Positions 47,446 through 56,275 are shown, counted from the first letter of the stretch. The stretch: DNA of 64,000 bases from an uncultured Collinsella sp. (GCA_900540875.1 UQHT01000008.1:29443-93442), one strand, 5' to 3'. The notes: generated by a model not told the origin, from the letters alone. A program made the numbers and translations.

Positions 47446-48246
47446 ATGGAATACTCGATCATCCAGGTCGCTCTGGTCTTCATCGTCACGTTCGTCGCGG
47501 CAATCGACCAGTTCAACTTCCTCGAGTCTCTCTATCAGCCCATCGTCACCGGCGCCGTCATCGGTCTTATCCTTGGCGACCTCAACACCGGTCTTCTCGT
47601 GGGTGGTACCTATCAGCTCATGACGATCGGCAACATGCCGATCGGAGGCGCTCAGCCGCCTAACGCCGTCATCGGCGGCATCATGGCAGCCATTCTCGCT
47701 ATCGCTACGGGCCTCGAGCCCAACGCGGCAGTCGGCCTTGCCATTCCGTTCGCTCTGCTTGGTCAGCTCGGCGTTACCCTGGTCTTCACGCTTATGTCGC
47801 CGCTCATGTCCTCTGCGGACAACATGGCTCACAACGCTGACACCAAGGGTATCGAGCGTCTGAACTACTTCGCCATGGCTCTGCTCGGCCTGATCTTCGC
47901 CGTCGTCGTCACCCTGTTCTTCATCGCTGGCGCCACCATCGGTCAGACCATCGCTTCCGCCATCCCGACTTGGCTGCAGACCGGTCTCTCCGCTGCAGGC
48001 GGCATGATGCGCTTCGTCGGCTTCGCCGTCCTGCTCAAGGTTATGATGAACCGCGATATGTGGGGCTTCTTCCTCATGGGCTTTGGCCTCGCGCTCATCA
48101 CCGTTGCCAACGATTCTCTGGCAACCCCTGCTCTGCTCATCCTCGCTCTCATCGGCTTCGGCATCGCTTTCTGGGACTTCCAGCAGCAGACCGAGCTGAA
48201 GGGTGCAGCTGTTTCTGACGGAGGTGACTTCGAAGATGGCATCTAA
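47446..48246 (+). CDS. PTS mannose-family EIIC (GalNAc-type)
   Basis: A 266-residue membrane permease subunit with many hydrophobic segments. LIMPIVTGAVIG-like YQPIVTGAVIGLILGDLNTGLLVGGTYQLMTIGNMPIGGAQPPNAVIGGIMA marks the AgaC/ManY family. It forms the sugar channel with EIID. GAAAGGAGG lies before the ATG. Its last 11 bp overlap the start of EIID. Confidence 0.94.
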   Translation: MEYSIIQVALVFIVTFVAAIDQFNFLESLYQPIVTGAVIGLILGDLNTGLLVGGTYQLMTIGNMPIGGAQPPNAVIGGIMAAILAIATGLEPNAAVGLAIPFALLGQLGVTLVFTLMSPLMSSADNMAHNADTKGIERLNYFAMALLGLIFAVVVTLFFIAGATIGQTIASAIPTWLQTGLSAAGGMMRFVGFAVLLKVMMNRDMWGFFLMGFGLALITVANDSLATPALLILALIGFGIAFWDFQQQTELKGAAVSDGGDFEDGI

Positions 48247-49318
48247 TGAGTATGTGATCCCGGAGCACTACGAGGATCTCACTCCTGCTCCGCAGCTCGA
48301 CCAGAAGACCCTCAACAAGATGGCCTGGCGCTCCTGCTTCCTGCAGGCCTCGTTCAACTACGAGCGTATGCAGGCCGCCGGTTGGCTCTACTCCATCATC
48401 CCCGGTCTGGAGAAGATCCACACCAACAAGAACGACCTCGCGGCTTCCATGAGCCACAACCTGGAGTTCTTCAACACCCATCCGTTCCTTGTCACCTTTG
48501 TTATGGGCATCGTGCTTTCGCTCGAGCAGAACAAGGTTGACATCCCCACGATCCGCGCCGTCCGCGTCGCCGCAATGGGCCCGCTCGGTGGTATCGGTGA
48601 CGCCCTGTTCTGGCTGACGCTTGTGCCTATCACGGCCGGCATCACCTCCAACATGGCCATCAACGGCAATGCCGCTGCGCCGATCATCTTCCTGGTGATC
48701 TTCAACGTCGTCCAGTTCGCTCTGCGCTTCTGGCTCATGAACTGGTCCTACAAGCTTGGCACCAGCGCTATTGACGCTCTGACCGCCAACATGCAGGCCT
48801 TCACGCGTGCCGCTTCCATCATGGGCGTCTTCGTCGTCGGTTGCCTGGTCGTCACCATGGGTGGCACCCAGATCAACCTCCAGATCCCCAATGGCACCAC
48901 CCGTGGCCTCTCCGCTACTACCGTGATCGTCTCCGAGAAGGAGGCCGAGAACTTCACCGGTATGGAGGGCATCGATACCGAGACCGCTGAGGCCGGTACC
49001 ATCGCCATGACCGATAAGGACGGCAACGCCCTTACCGCTTCCGATGCCGACGGCAACGAGGTCAAGTGCGGCGTCGCCGATCTGGGCAACGGCATGGAGT
49101 CCGTGACCTACGCTACCGTCACCGAGGATCCGGTCAACTTCTCTGTTGCCGACACCCTCAACACCATCGTCCCGAAGCTCGTTCCGCTTATGCTTACGCT
49201 GCTGCTTTACTACATGTTCGCTAAGCACAGCTGGACCCCGACCAAGGGCATTCTGCTGCTCTTCGTCCTGGGCATCCTGGGCGCTGGCCCGCTTGGTCTC
49301 TGGCCGAGCATCTGGTAA
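48236..49318 (+). CDS. PTS mannose-family EIID (GalNAc-type), with insert
   Basis: A 360-residue EIID, longer than the ~280 of ManZ/AgaD. The usual core is present: MAWRSCFLQASFNYERMQAAGWLYSIIPGLEKI, then NTHPFLVTFVMGI and GPLGGIGDALFWLTLVPI, and a C-terminal membrane part. The extra length is a hydrophilic ~80-residue stretch (about 215-300) rich in Thr, Glu and Asp between membrane segments. The start at 48236 has GGAGGTGA 8 nt upstream and overlaps EIIC. A terminator follows. Confidence 0.94.
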   Translation: MASNEYVIPEHYEDLTPAPQLDQKTLNKMAWRSCFLQASFNYERMQAAGWLYSIIPGLEKIHTNKNDLAASMSHNLEFFNTHPFLVTFVMGIVLSLEQNKVDIPTIRAVRVAAMGPLGGIGDALFWLTLVPITAGITSNMAINGNAAAPIIFLVIFNVVQFALRFWLMNWSYKLGTSAIDALTANMQAFTRAASIMGVFVVGCLVVTMGGTQINLQIPNGTTRGLSATTVIVSEKEAENFTGMEGIDTETAEAGTIAMTDKDGNALTASDADGNEVKCGVADLGNGMESVTYATVTEDPVNFSVADTLNTIVPKLVPLMLTLLLYYMFAKHSWTPTKGILLLFVLGILGAGPLGLWPSIW

Positions 49319-49384
49319 GGCTCTAGCTTGAGGGGTGTGTCCCTACGCGGCTCACACCCCGACCCCTTAAGCCATGTGTATGTT

Positions 49385-49420
49385 AAAAGCCGCGTGCTCG
49401 AAAGAGCGCGCGGCTTTTGT
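49385..49420 (+). terminator. Terminator of the PTS operon
   Basis: AAAAGCCGCG(TGCTC) pairs with (GAGCG)CGCGGCTTTT, loop GAAA, followed by GTTTT. Confidence 0.88.
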
Positions 49421-49503
49421 TTTCTTGATGATTCGGGTGTTGCGGACTGATAATGCTTAACACCCTAGGTAGTTAGCCGAATTCGAGCAAAAGGGAGGAT
49501 AGG

Positions 49504-50235
49504 ATGGCGATCGGAGCGCGTAAGCAACCGCTGTACGATCAGCTGGTCGATATTCTGACCGAAAAGATTGACCATGAATATCGCGCCGGTGACATGATTC
49601 CTTCCGAGCGCGAACTTTCGGAGCGCTATGGTCTCTCGCGCACTACGGTACGCCTGGCTCTGCAGGAACTGGAGCGTTTAGGACTGGTGGTTCGGCAGCA
49701 CGGTCGCGGTACCTTTGTGACCGACCGTTCGGCAAAGGCAACCAATCTTATGCAGTCCTACAGCTTTACCGAGCAGATGCGCGCGATGGGTCGCGACCCC
49801 GAGACCACGATTCTCGATTTTTGCGAGATGGAGGCCGATAAGAATCTGGCCGAGCATATGGGATTACGTATCGGTGATCGCATTTTTAAGCTCAAGCGCC
49901 TTCGTTCTGCCGACAACATGCCCATGATGGTCGAACGCAGCTATCTACCGGTTCGTCAATTTCTATCCCTAAAGCGACCGCTGCTGGAGCGTAAGCCGCT
50001 TTACGATGTGATTGAGCAAGACTTTCAGCAAAAGATACGCGTGGCCGAAGAGGAGTTCTATGCGAGCATAGCCCGTCCCACCGATGCCCACCTTTTGGAA
50101 ATTGTCGAGGGCTCGCCTGTGCTCGATTTGGTTAGGACTACGTATAACGAGTCAAACGAGGTTGTGGAGTATACGCTCTCGGTTGCTCGTGCCGATCAGT
50201 TTAAATACAAGGTTTACCACCAGCGTAGCAACTAG
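49504..50235 (+). CDS. GntR/HutC-family regulator of the GalNAc genes
   Basis: A 243-residue repressor type. The winged helix is RAGDMIPSERELSERYGLSRTTVRLALQELERLGLVVRQHGRGTFV. The UTRA domain follows from about residue 85 and ends VARADQFKYKVYHQ, close to NagR/AgaR-like regulators that sense amino-sugar phosphates. It lies between the PTS genes and agaS. The palindrome CTGGTTACTACCAG upstream of agaS, and its near copy before the PTS operon, resemble HutC-type sites and are the probable targets. Confidence 0.9.
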   Translation: MAIGARKQPLYDQLVDILTEKIDHEYRAGDMIPSERELSERYGLSRTTVRLALQELERLGLVVRQHGRGTFVTDRSAKATNLMQSYSFTEQMRAMGRDPETTILDFCEMEADKNLAEHMGLRIGDRIFKLKRLRSADNMPMMVERSYLPVRQFLSLKRPLLERKPLYDVIEQDFQQKIRVAEEEFYASIARPTDAHLLEIVEGSPVLDLVRTTYNESNEVVEYTLSVARADQFKYKVYHQRSN

Positions 50236-50274
50236 TGTCCGCATCGTTTCCATATGGTGATTCTTTGCATTTAA

Positions 50275-50310
50275 CTGGTTACTACCAGATAACCAACCGA
50301 AGTGTATAAT
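50275..50310 (+). promoter_or_regulatory. agaS promoter with GntR-type operator
   Basis: The palindrome CTGGTTACTACCAG is at 50275-50288 and covers the -35 region. A perfect TATAAT is at 50305-50310, 40 bp before the agaS ATG. Bound repressor would block polymerase. Confidence 0.65.
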
Positions 50311-50349
50311 TGCACGTCAGAGGATTACTTCTAGAGAGAGGTATTAGAA

Positions 50350-51516
50350 ATGTTCGAGAAGAGTGTCGAGGAGCTCACCGAGCTCGGCGCCCAGATCACC
50401 ACGGCCGAGATTGCTCAGCAGCCCGAGCTTTGGCGTGATACGCTCAACATCTATCGCGAGAACAAGGAGGCCATCGAGGCCTTCCTGGCCGAGGCTCGTG
50501 CTATGGGCGAGGGCCGTCTGTCCGTTGTCTTCACCGGTGCCGGTACGTCCGACTACGTTGGCGATACCTGCGCCCCGTACCTGCGTCACGCTGGCAACAC
50601 TGATCTCTACGACTTTAAGCCCATCGCCACGACAGACATCGTGAGCGCTCCGCGCGATTTCCTGCGCGCCGAGGATCCCACGCTCGTGGTTTCCTTTGCC
50701 CGCTCTGGCAACAGCCCCGAGAGCCTTGCCGCCGTTGCCGTTGCCAAGGAGCTCGTTCACAACGTCAAGTTCCTCAACATCACCTGCGCTCCCGAGGGCA
50801 AGCTCGCCGTTGAGTCTGCCGATGATCCCAACGCGCTGACGCTGCTCATTCCGCGCGCCAACGACAAGGGCTTCGCCATGACCGGCTCCTACACCTGCAT
50901 GACCCTGCTCTCTACCCTCATCTTTGACGAGGCTTCCGACGAGCAGAAGGCCGAGTGGGTCGAGACCATCGCCAAGATGGGCGAGGAGGTCATCGCTCGC
51001 GAGTCCGAGGTTGCCGACTACCTCGCTGGCGACTTCAACCGCGTGACCTACTTGGGCTCCGGCTCCTTTGGCGGCCTTGCTCAGGAGAGCCAGCTCAAGA
51101 TCCTCGAGCTCGCTCACGGTCTGGTTGCTACTTCCTACGACACCTCCATGGGCTATCGTCACGGACCTAAGTCTTTCGTCGACGATAAGACGCTCGTCTT
51201 CGTATTCGTGAACAACGACGCCTACACCCGTCAGTACGACATCGACATCCTCAACGAGATCGGTGGCGACGATATTGCTCAGCACACCGTTGCCGTTCAG
51301 CAGGATGGCGCTACTGTCTACGAGGGTGAGTCCTTCACCTTTAAGGGCTATGAGGCACTCCCCGAGGGTTACCTTGCTCTGCCGTTCGTGATGTTTGCCC
51401 AGGCAATCAGCCTGCTCAACTCCGTGCGCGTGGGCAACACGCCCGATACGCCGAGCCCCACCGGCACGGTCAACCGCGTGGTCAAGGGCGTGACGATTCA
51501 CCCCTTCACCGCTTAA
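50350..51516 (+). CDS. agaS: Galactosamine-6-phosphate deaminase/isomerase AgaS
   Basis: Converts galactosamine-6-phosphate to tagatose-6-phosphate and ammonia. The 388-residue protein has two SIS domains: VVFTGAGTSDYVGDT near 58-72, SFARSGNSPESLAA near 115-128, and YLGSGSFGGLAQESQLKILEL near 235 with MGYRHGPKSFVDD following, typical of AgaS. It has its own promoter and terminator. Together with nagA and lacC it defines the GalNAc branch. Confidence 0.95.
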   Translation: MFEKSVEELTELGAQITTAEIAQQPELWRDTLNIYRENKEAIEAFLAEARAMGEGRLSVVFTGAGTSDYVGDTCAPYLRHAGNTDLYDFKPIATTDIVSAPRDFLRAEDPTLVVSFARSGNSPESLAAVAVAKELVHNVKFLNITCAPEGKLAVESADDPNALTLLIPRANDKGFAMTGSYTCMTLLSTLIFDEASDEQKAEWVETIAKMGEEVIARESEVADYLAGDFNRVTYLGSGSFGGLAQESQLKILELAHGLVATSYDTSMGYRHGPKSFVDDKTLVFVFVNNDAYTRQYDIDILNEIGGDDIAQHTVAVQQDGATVYEGESFTFKGYEALPEGYLALPFVMFAQAISLLNSVRVGNTPDTPSPTGTVNRVVKGVTIHPFTA

Positions 51517-51532
51517 TCGCGTCCCCCTGTAA

Positions 51533-51576
51533 GGGCGCCCGTCCGCTCATAACGGCGGGCGGGCGCTTTTTGTTTT
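51533..51576 (+). terminator. Terminator of agaS
   Basis: A GC-rich stem (GGGCGCCCG... with ...CGGGCGC) around TCATAAC, followed by TTTTTGTTTT. Confidence 0.85.
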
Positions 51577-51633
51577 ACGTGAGCTGGGTATAAGCATCAC
51601 CACAGTCAACTGCTTTAGAAGCAAGGAGTGCAT

Positions 51634-52803
51634 ATGAGCACGTACGCAATTAAGGCTGACAAGTTCTTCTTGCCGGCAGGCCCGCAACTGGGCGGCTATC
51701 TTATGGTCGTGGATGGCGTCTTTGGCGCCTGGCAGGCCGACGAGCCCTCTTGCGAGATTAAGGATTACACGGGATCGTGGATCGCACCGGGTATGGTCGA
51801 CACCCACATCCATGGCTTCTATAACCACTCGACTACCGATAACGATCCCGAGGGCATCGATATCAGCTCGACCGAGCTCGCCCGTCGCGGCACCACCAGC
51901 TGGCTGCCCACGACGTTCACCGATGGCGTCGAGCAGATCAAGGACGCCTGCGCCGCCATCGCCCAGGCGGACGAGGGTCGCGGCCCCGACTTCTGCGGTG
52001 CTCGCATTCAGGGCATCTACCTGGAGGGCCCCTTCTTTACCATGAAGCACGTGGGCGCGCAGAACCCCGCTTATCTGATCGACCCCTCCGAGGAGGTCTT
52101 CGATCAGTGGCAGGAGGCTGCGGGTGGCCGCATCGTTAAGAGCGCCATGGCGGCCGAGCGCGACGGTGCCGCTGCTTATGCGGCTGCTCTGAACGCCAAG
52201 GGCGTGGTGACCAGCATCGGTCACTCCGACGCCACCTACGATGAGTGCATCGCCGCCATCAACGCCGGCGCCAGCTGCTTTACGCATACCTATAACGGCC
52301 AGCGCGGGCTGCATCACCGTGAGCCCGGTGTCGTGGGTGCTGCCATGTCCACGCCCGAGACCTACGCCGAGATCATCTGTGACGGCAAGCACGTAAACCC
52401 TGCCGCCATCAAGGCGCTGCTGCAGGCCAAGGGCTGGCAGCACACGGTACTCATCACCGACTGCCTGGGCTGCGGCGGCATGCCCGAGGGCAGCTACACC
52501 AGCGGCGGCATGGACGTCATCATGAAGGACAACCTGTGCTGGCTCGCCGATGGCAAGAGCATTGCCGGTTCGGTGCTCACGCTTGCCCAGGGCGTCAAGA
52601 ACATCGTCGACTGGGGCATCGCCAGCGCCGATATCGCCATTCGCATGGCAACCGAGGTGCCGGCACGCTCCGCGCACATCGAGGATAAGTGCGGCAGCAT
52701 CATGCCGGGTCGCGACGCCGACTTTGTCGTGTTCGACCATGAGCTCACCCTCGTCGAGACGTATGTTGGCGGCCAGAGCGTCGGCAACGCCTTTACCGAG
52801 TAA
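51634..52803 (+). CDS. nagA: N-acetylglucosamine/galactosamine-6-phosphate deacetylase
   Basis: A 389-residue amidohydrolase. The metal site begins APGMVDTHIHGFYNHST near 52-68, then EGPFF near 130 with the metal glutamate, SIGHSDATYDEC near 195 and AGASCFTHTYNGQRG. The catalytic aspartate is in VLITDCLG. The end is GRDADFVVFDHELTLVETYVGG. It is placed in the GalNAc cluster, so it probably acts on GalNAc-6-phosphate (AgaA role) as well as or instead of the GlcNAc form. AAGGAG is 5 nt before the ATG at 51634. Confidence 0.94.
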   Translation: MSTYAIKADKFFLPAGPQLGGYLMVVDGVFGAWQADEPSCEIKDYTGSWIAPGMVDTHIHGFYNHSTTDNDPEGIDISSTELARRGTTSWLPTTFTDGVEQIKDACAAIAQADEGRGPDFCGARIQGIYLEGPFFTMKHVGAQNPAYLIDPSEEVFDQWQEAAGGRIVKSAMAAERDGAAAYAAALNAKGVVTSIGHSDATYDECIAAINAGASCFTHTYNGQRGLHHREPGVVGAAMSTPETYAEIICDGKHVNPAAIKALLQAKGWQHTVLITDCLGCGGMPEGSYTSGGMDVIMKDNLCWLADGKSIAGSVLTLAQGVKNIVDWGIASADIAIRMATEVPARSAHIEDKCGSIMPGRDADFVVFDHELTLVETYVGGQSVGNAFTE

Positions 52804-52808
52804 CGAAA

Positions 52809-52847
52809 GAAAAAGACGGCGGGCCCGAATCTGCTCGGACCCGCCGT
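52809..52847 (-). terminator. Terminator of the flavodoxin gene
   Basis: ACGGCGGG/CCCGCCGT with an inner CCGA/TCGG stem. Read on the minus strand it ends in CTTTTTC. On the plus strand it lacks a U tract but may still help end nagA. Confidence 0.75.
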
Positions 52848-52878
52848 ACGGGTTAAACGCTCAAAAGCACCTTTACAG

Positions 52879-53463
52879 TTACAGCTTGCTAGCGATTTTC
52901 TTTGCCGTACGCTTAACGCCGGCCACCAGGCCTCCTGCAGGATGCTCCTTCTCGTAGGCTAGGCGCTTCTCGCGCTTGGCGTACTCTTCGACGATGATGT
53001 CTCCATACTCGTCTTCGATCTTGTCGAAGAAGTCGACGGCACCCTTAATTTCCTCAGCGGTCGGGTGCCCCTTTTGGACACCGCCGGTGAGTTTGAACGG
53101 CCCCCACGTATCAAAGCCGGGGCAGCCGTAGACACCCATAAAGATGGCCTGCCTCATGCGGCAGATGCCATCGATATCCTTGCCGTACCACTTGTTTTTG
53201 CCACCGTAGGTCATAAGGCCAAACACCTTGTCCTGCGGCTGCAACACGTTAGTGAGCACGCGTGCCATGTCCTTGTCGATCTCGGAGTAATAGATGCCCG
53301 TGGCGACACCAATCAGATGGTATTCGTGCAGGTTGGGATACTCGTTTTTGCCGAGTGTTTTCACGTCGAGGGTATCGATTTCGGGGTGCGCCTCGACGAT
53401 GGCGTCCACGAGCTTTTTCGTATTGCCGTGGTGGCGTGAGGCATAAAGAATGATGGTTCGCAT
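52879..53463 (-). CDS. Flavodoxin-fold protein
   Basis: A 194-residue protein with a flavodoxin-type FMN loop at the start (IILYASRHHGNTKKLVDAIV) and alternating strands: LIGVATGIYYSEIDKDM, KVFGLMTYGGKN, and FMGVYGCPGFDTWGPF. A helical C-terminal part with basic lysines follows. It may be an electron carrier or NAD(P)H-dependent reductase. The start at 53463 (MRTIILYAS) has AAAGG 7 nt upstream; an in-frame ATG 30 nt earlier adds a non-native segment. Its antisense placement in the sugar cluster gives no link to the pathway. Confidence 0.82.
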   Translation of the reverse strand: MRTIILYASRHHGNTKKLVDAIVEAHPEIDTLDVKTLGKNEYPNLHEYHLIGVATGIYYSEIDKDMARVLTNVLQPQDKVFGLMTYGGKNKWYGKDIDGICRMRQAIFMGVYGCPGFDTWGPFKLTGGVQKGHPTAEEIKGAVDFFDKIEDEYGDIIVEEYAKREKRLAYEKEHPAGGLVAGVKRTAKKIASKL

Positions 53464-53619
53464 AAGAAGGCCTTTCAGCTGTAATTGCATCAATGTCTGT
53501 ATGGTACCCCGTTACATGGCCGGGATACCGGACGCATCGATGAGCGTGCGGGTTTGTCCATTGGTCAGAGCCGAGACGGGTACTTGCGAGCAAAAAGCAG
53601 TTGTTCGAAAGGATGGGCA

Positions 53620-54501
53620 ATGGAATACGCTCTCTCCAACGATTCGATTTCTATTAAGGTGTCCACGGCTGGTGGTTCGTTTACCTCGATTGAGGCCGGA
53701 GGTCGCGAGTACTTGTGGCAGGGTGACCCCGCCGTGTGGTCCGGCCAGGCGCCGGTCTGCTTTCCGATTTGCGGAGGCCTGCGCGATGGTAGTGCCATGA
53801 CGTTTGCCGGGCATCATGTAAAGCTCGCTCGCCACGGCTTTGCGCGCAAGCAGGAGTGGAAGCTGCTGAGCCAAGGCGAGAACGAGTTGGCTGTGTGTCT
53901 GGCGTCCGAGGATAACGCTGCGTTGCTGAGCGATTATCCGTATCCGTTTAGGCTCGTCGCCCGCTATACGCTCGAGGACGCCGCCGTGCGTGTCTCCTAT
54001 GAGGTTACCAACGAGGGCACCGAGGACATGCCGTTCTTTATCGGTGGGCATCCCGGCTTTAGGTGCCCGCTCGATGAGGGCGAGGCCTATACGGACTACG
54101 AGTTGCGCTTTGAGAAAGAAGAGGCTGCAGAGCTTTGCACCGCTGTCCCTTCGACTGGCTTGATTGACGTGGACAAGCGCTCCAAGAACCCCATGGTGGG
54201 AAAGACGCTGCCCCTGTCGCACGAGCTCTTCGATTTTGCGGAGACCATCTTTGACGTGCTCGAGAGCCGCCAGGTCACGCTTTCCAAAAAGGGCGAGGAC
54301 AAGGGCGTTCGCCTGAGCTTTGAGGGCTTCCCATATCTCATTGTGTGGAGCAAGCCCGAGGGTGATTTTGTGGCAGTTGAGCCTTGGGGCGGCCTTTCGA
54401 CCTGCTCCGATGAGGACGACGTGCTTGAGCATAAGCGTGGCTGCCTTGTCGCCAAGCCCAAGGAGACCGTCGTTCGCTCGTTCACGATTGAGATTCTGTA
54501 A
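53620..54501 (+). CDS. LacX-like aldose epimerase family protein
   Basis: A 293-residue galactose-mutarotase-fold protein of the type found as LacX in lactococcal lac operons. Recognisable parts are WQGDPAVWSGQAPVCFPICGGLRDG near 33-57, KLARHGFARKQEW, FFIGGHPGFRCPLDEGE near 150 and IVWSKPEGDFVAVEPWGG near 240. The ATG at 53620 has GAAAGGATG upstream. It is 59 bp before lacC, agreeing with a role at the sugar or sugar-phosphate level of the tagatose pathway (inference). Confidence 0.85.
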   Translation: MEYALSNDSISIKVSTAGGSFTSIEAGGREYLWQGDPAVWSGQAPVCFPICGGLRDGSAMTFAGHHVKLARHGFARKQEWKLLSQGENELAVCLASEDNAALLSDYPYPFRLVARYTLEDAAVRVSYEVTNEGTEDMPFFIGGHPGFRCPLDEGEAYTDYELRFEKEEAAELCTAVPSTGLIDVDKRSKNPMVGKTLPLSHELFDFAETIFDVLESRQVTLSKKGEDKGVRLSFEGFPYLIVWSKPEGDFVAVEPWGGLSTCSDEDDVLEHKRGCLVAKPKETVVRSFTIEIL

Positions 54502-54560
54502 TTCCGTTTTGTCGACTCGTATCGCGAGGCACAAGGAGCCTGCGAGATAAGGAGCTAAAA

Positions 54561-55496
54561 ATGATCCTCACCGTTACGATGAACCCGTCCGTCGATACAC
54601 GCTATCAGCTCGATGAGCTCATTATCGACGACGTTAACCGTGTGACGCCCGAAAAGACCGCCGGCGGCAAGGGTCTCAACGTGGCCCGTGTACTGGGTCA
54701 GCTGGGCGACGACGTTGTGGCAACCGGTCTACTCGGCGGCCACATGGGCGCCTACATGGCCGAGCTCATGGATGCCAACGGCATTAAGAATGATTTTGTA
54801 CCCATCAAGGGCGAGACTCGCATTTGCCTTAACATCCTCCACGCCGGCAACCAGACCGAGCTACTCGAGAGCGGCCCGACGATTGCCTCCGAGGAGCTCG
54901 ATGCCTTTACCGCCAAGTTCGCCGAGCTTGCGAGCAAGGCCGCTGTCGTTACCATCTCGGGTTCGCTGCCCCGTGGTGTCGAGGCGGGCTACTACGCCAA
55001 GATCACGGGTATTGCCGAGAACGCCGGCGCCAAGGTGCTGCTCGATACCTCGGGTGCTTCGCTCGAGGCCGCCCTTAAGTCCGAAATTAAGCCCGAGCTG
55101 GTCAAGCCTAACCTGACCGAGATTAACGGCCTTCTGGGCACGAGCTTTACCACCGACGATGTGGACGAGCTCCGCGCCGCGCTCGCCTCTGATGCCCGCT
55201 TCTCCGATATCCCCTGGGTCGTCGTGTCCATGGGCGCTGCCGGCTCCGTGGGCTTCCATAATGGCCGTGCATTCCGCGCCAAGACCCCCGATATCCCCGC
55301 CGTTAACGCTACGGGCTCTGGCGATTCGACCATTGCCGGCTTCGCGCATGCGATTGCTGCTGGCGCGGATGACGAGACGGTGCTGCGTACCGCCAACACC
55401 TGCGGCAAGCTCAATGCCATGGATCCCATGACCGGCCATCTGGTCATGGACCGTTGGGACGAGGTCTACAACGGCGTTGTCGTGACCGAGCTGTAA
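54561..55496 (+). CDS. lacC: Tagatose-6-phosphate kinase (PfkB family)
   Basis: A 311-residue ribokinase-superfamily kinase. MNPSVDTRYQLD is at 7-18, the sugar-binding TAGGKGLNVARVL near 34-46, GLLGGHMG, and the ATP/catalytic motif NATGSGDSTIAGF near 251. LacC, FruK and PfkB share these; because agaS makes tagatose-6-phosphate in the same cluster, LacC is the best reading. The product would be tagatose-1,6-bisphosphate; the aldolase (LacD/GatY type) is not in the window. AAGGAGC precedes the ATG. Confidence 0.88.
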   Translation: MILTVTMNPSVDTRYQLDELIIDDVNRVTPEKTAGGKGLNVARVLGQLGDDVVATGLLGGHMGAYMAELMDANGIKNDFVPIKGETRICLNILHAGNQTELLESGPTIASEELDAFTAKFAELASKAAVVTISGSLPRGVEAGYYAKITGIAENAGAKVLLDTSGASLEAALKSEIKPELVKPNLTEINGLLGTSFTTDDVDELRAALASDARFSDIPWVVVSMGAAGSVGFHNGRAFRAKTPDIPAVNATGSGDSTIAGFAHAIAAGADDETVLRTANTCGKLNAMDPMTGHLVMDRWDEVYNGVVVTEL

Positions 55497-55529
55497 AAGC
55501 CTGGGCGTCGGCCCCGGCATTGCTTGCTA

Positions 55530-55661
55530 GCTCATGTCGACGACAAGTGCGGTAGCATTATGCTGGGGCGCGACGCCGAGTTTGTCGTGTTCAATCCCGA
55601 CCTTACCCTGGTCGAGACGTATGTGGGTGGCAACAGCGTCGGTAATGCATTTACCGAGTAG
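55530..55661 (+). pseudogene. 3' remnant of a second nagA
   Basis: In the frame ending TAG at 55659-55661 the DNA encodes AHVDDKCGSIMLGRDAEFV, then VFNPDLTLVETYVGG, NSVGNAFTE and the stop. This matches the last ~43 residues of the nagA at 51634 (AHIEDKCGSIMPGRDADFV..., ending SVGNAFTE) at roughly 80 percent or more. There is no start and nothing upstream is homologous, since lacC ends 33 bp earlier. It is a decayed end of a nagA paralogue, pointing to a past duplication and deletion here. Confidence 0.88.
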
Positions 55662-55693
55662 CTGCCAAATAAACGATCCGAGAGGGGATTTAG

Positions 55694-56167
55694 ATGATTT
55701 ACGGTGCATTGGGCGATATCGAGGAATACCGCGGAATGCTCAAGGGCCTCGACGTGCTGATCGACTGGCTCGAGGAGAACGACCCGGCACAGCTCGAGGT
55801 CGGCAGCCATCCGATTTTGGGTGAGAAGGTCTTTGCGAACGTCATGTCTCCCACGACGCGTCCCGAGGCTGAGGCTCACTATGAGACGCATCAGCGCTAT
55901 CACGACCTGCAGATCGACGTCGAGGGTCGCGAGGCCTTCAAGGTCGCTACGGGCAGCCTGACACTGGTCCAGGAGTTTGACGAGAAGGACGACTATGATC
56001 TGGTCGATTCCGACGCCTCGATCGCCGGCGATCTTGCCGACGACAAATTCGCGCTGTTCGTTGCCGGCGAGCCCCACATGCCCACGCTCGAGTTCCCGGG
56101 CGATGGCGCACAGCCGGTCAAGAAGATCTGCTTTAAGTTGCTTGCCGACGCTTACTGGGAGGAGTAA
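55694..56167 (+). CDS. YhcH/YjgK/YiaL family protein (NanQ-like)
   Basis: A 157-residue cupin-like protein of DUF386. Features: MIYGALGDIEEYRGMLKGLD, RPEAEAHYETHQRYHDLQIDVEG with the metal His/Glu residues, KFALFVAGEPHMPTLEFPG, and VKKICFKL. E. coli YhcH/NanQ helps anomerisation of sialic acid; others assist sugar-acid or lactose breakdown. Its place after lacC and a nagA remnant suggests an anomerase for amino sugars (inference). GAGAGGGG lies before the ATG; a terminator follows. Confidence 0.88.
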   Translation: MIYGALGDIEEYRGMLKGLDVLIDWLEENDPAQLEVGSHPILGEKVFANVMSPTTRPEAEAHYETHQRYHDLQIDVEGREAFKVATGSLTLVQEFDEKDDYDLVDSDASIAGDLADDKFALFVAGEPHMPTLEFPGDGAQPVKKICFKLLADAYWEE

Positions 56168-56226
56168 CGCGCTGCTCGTCTGAGCTGCTCGTCTGATGGC
56201 GTGATTCCATTGAGGAGCGCGCTTGG

Positions 56227-56275
56227 GCCCCGCTGATCGCGGTTCCTTTGGGGATTGCGGTTGGCGGGGCTTTTT
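56227..56275 (+). terminator. Terminator of the YhcH-like gene
   Basis: GCCCCGC (56227-56233) pairs with GCGGGGC (about 56264-56270), with partial inner pairing, followed by TTTTT. Confidence 0.8.
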
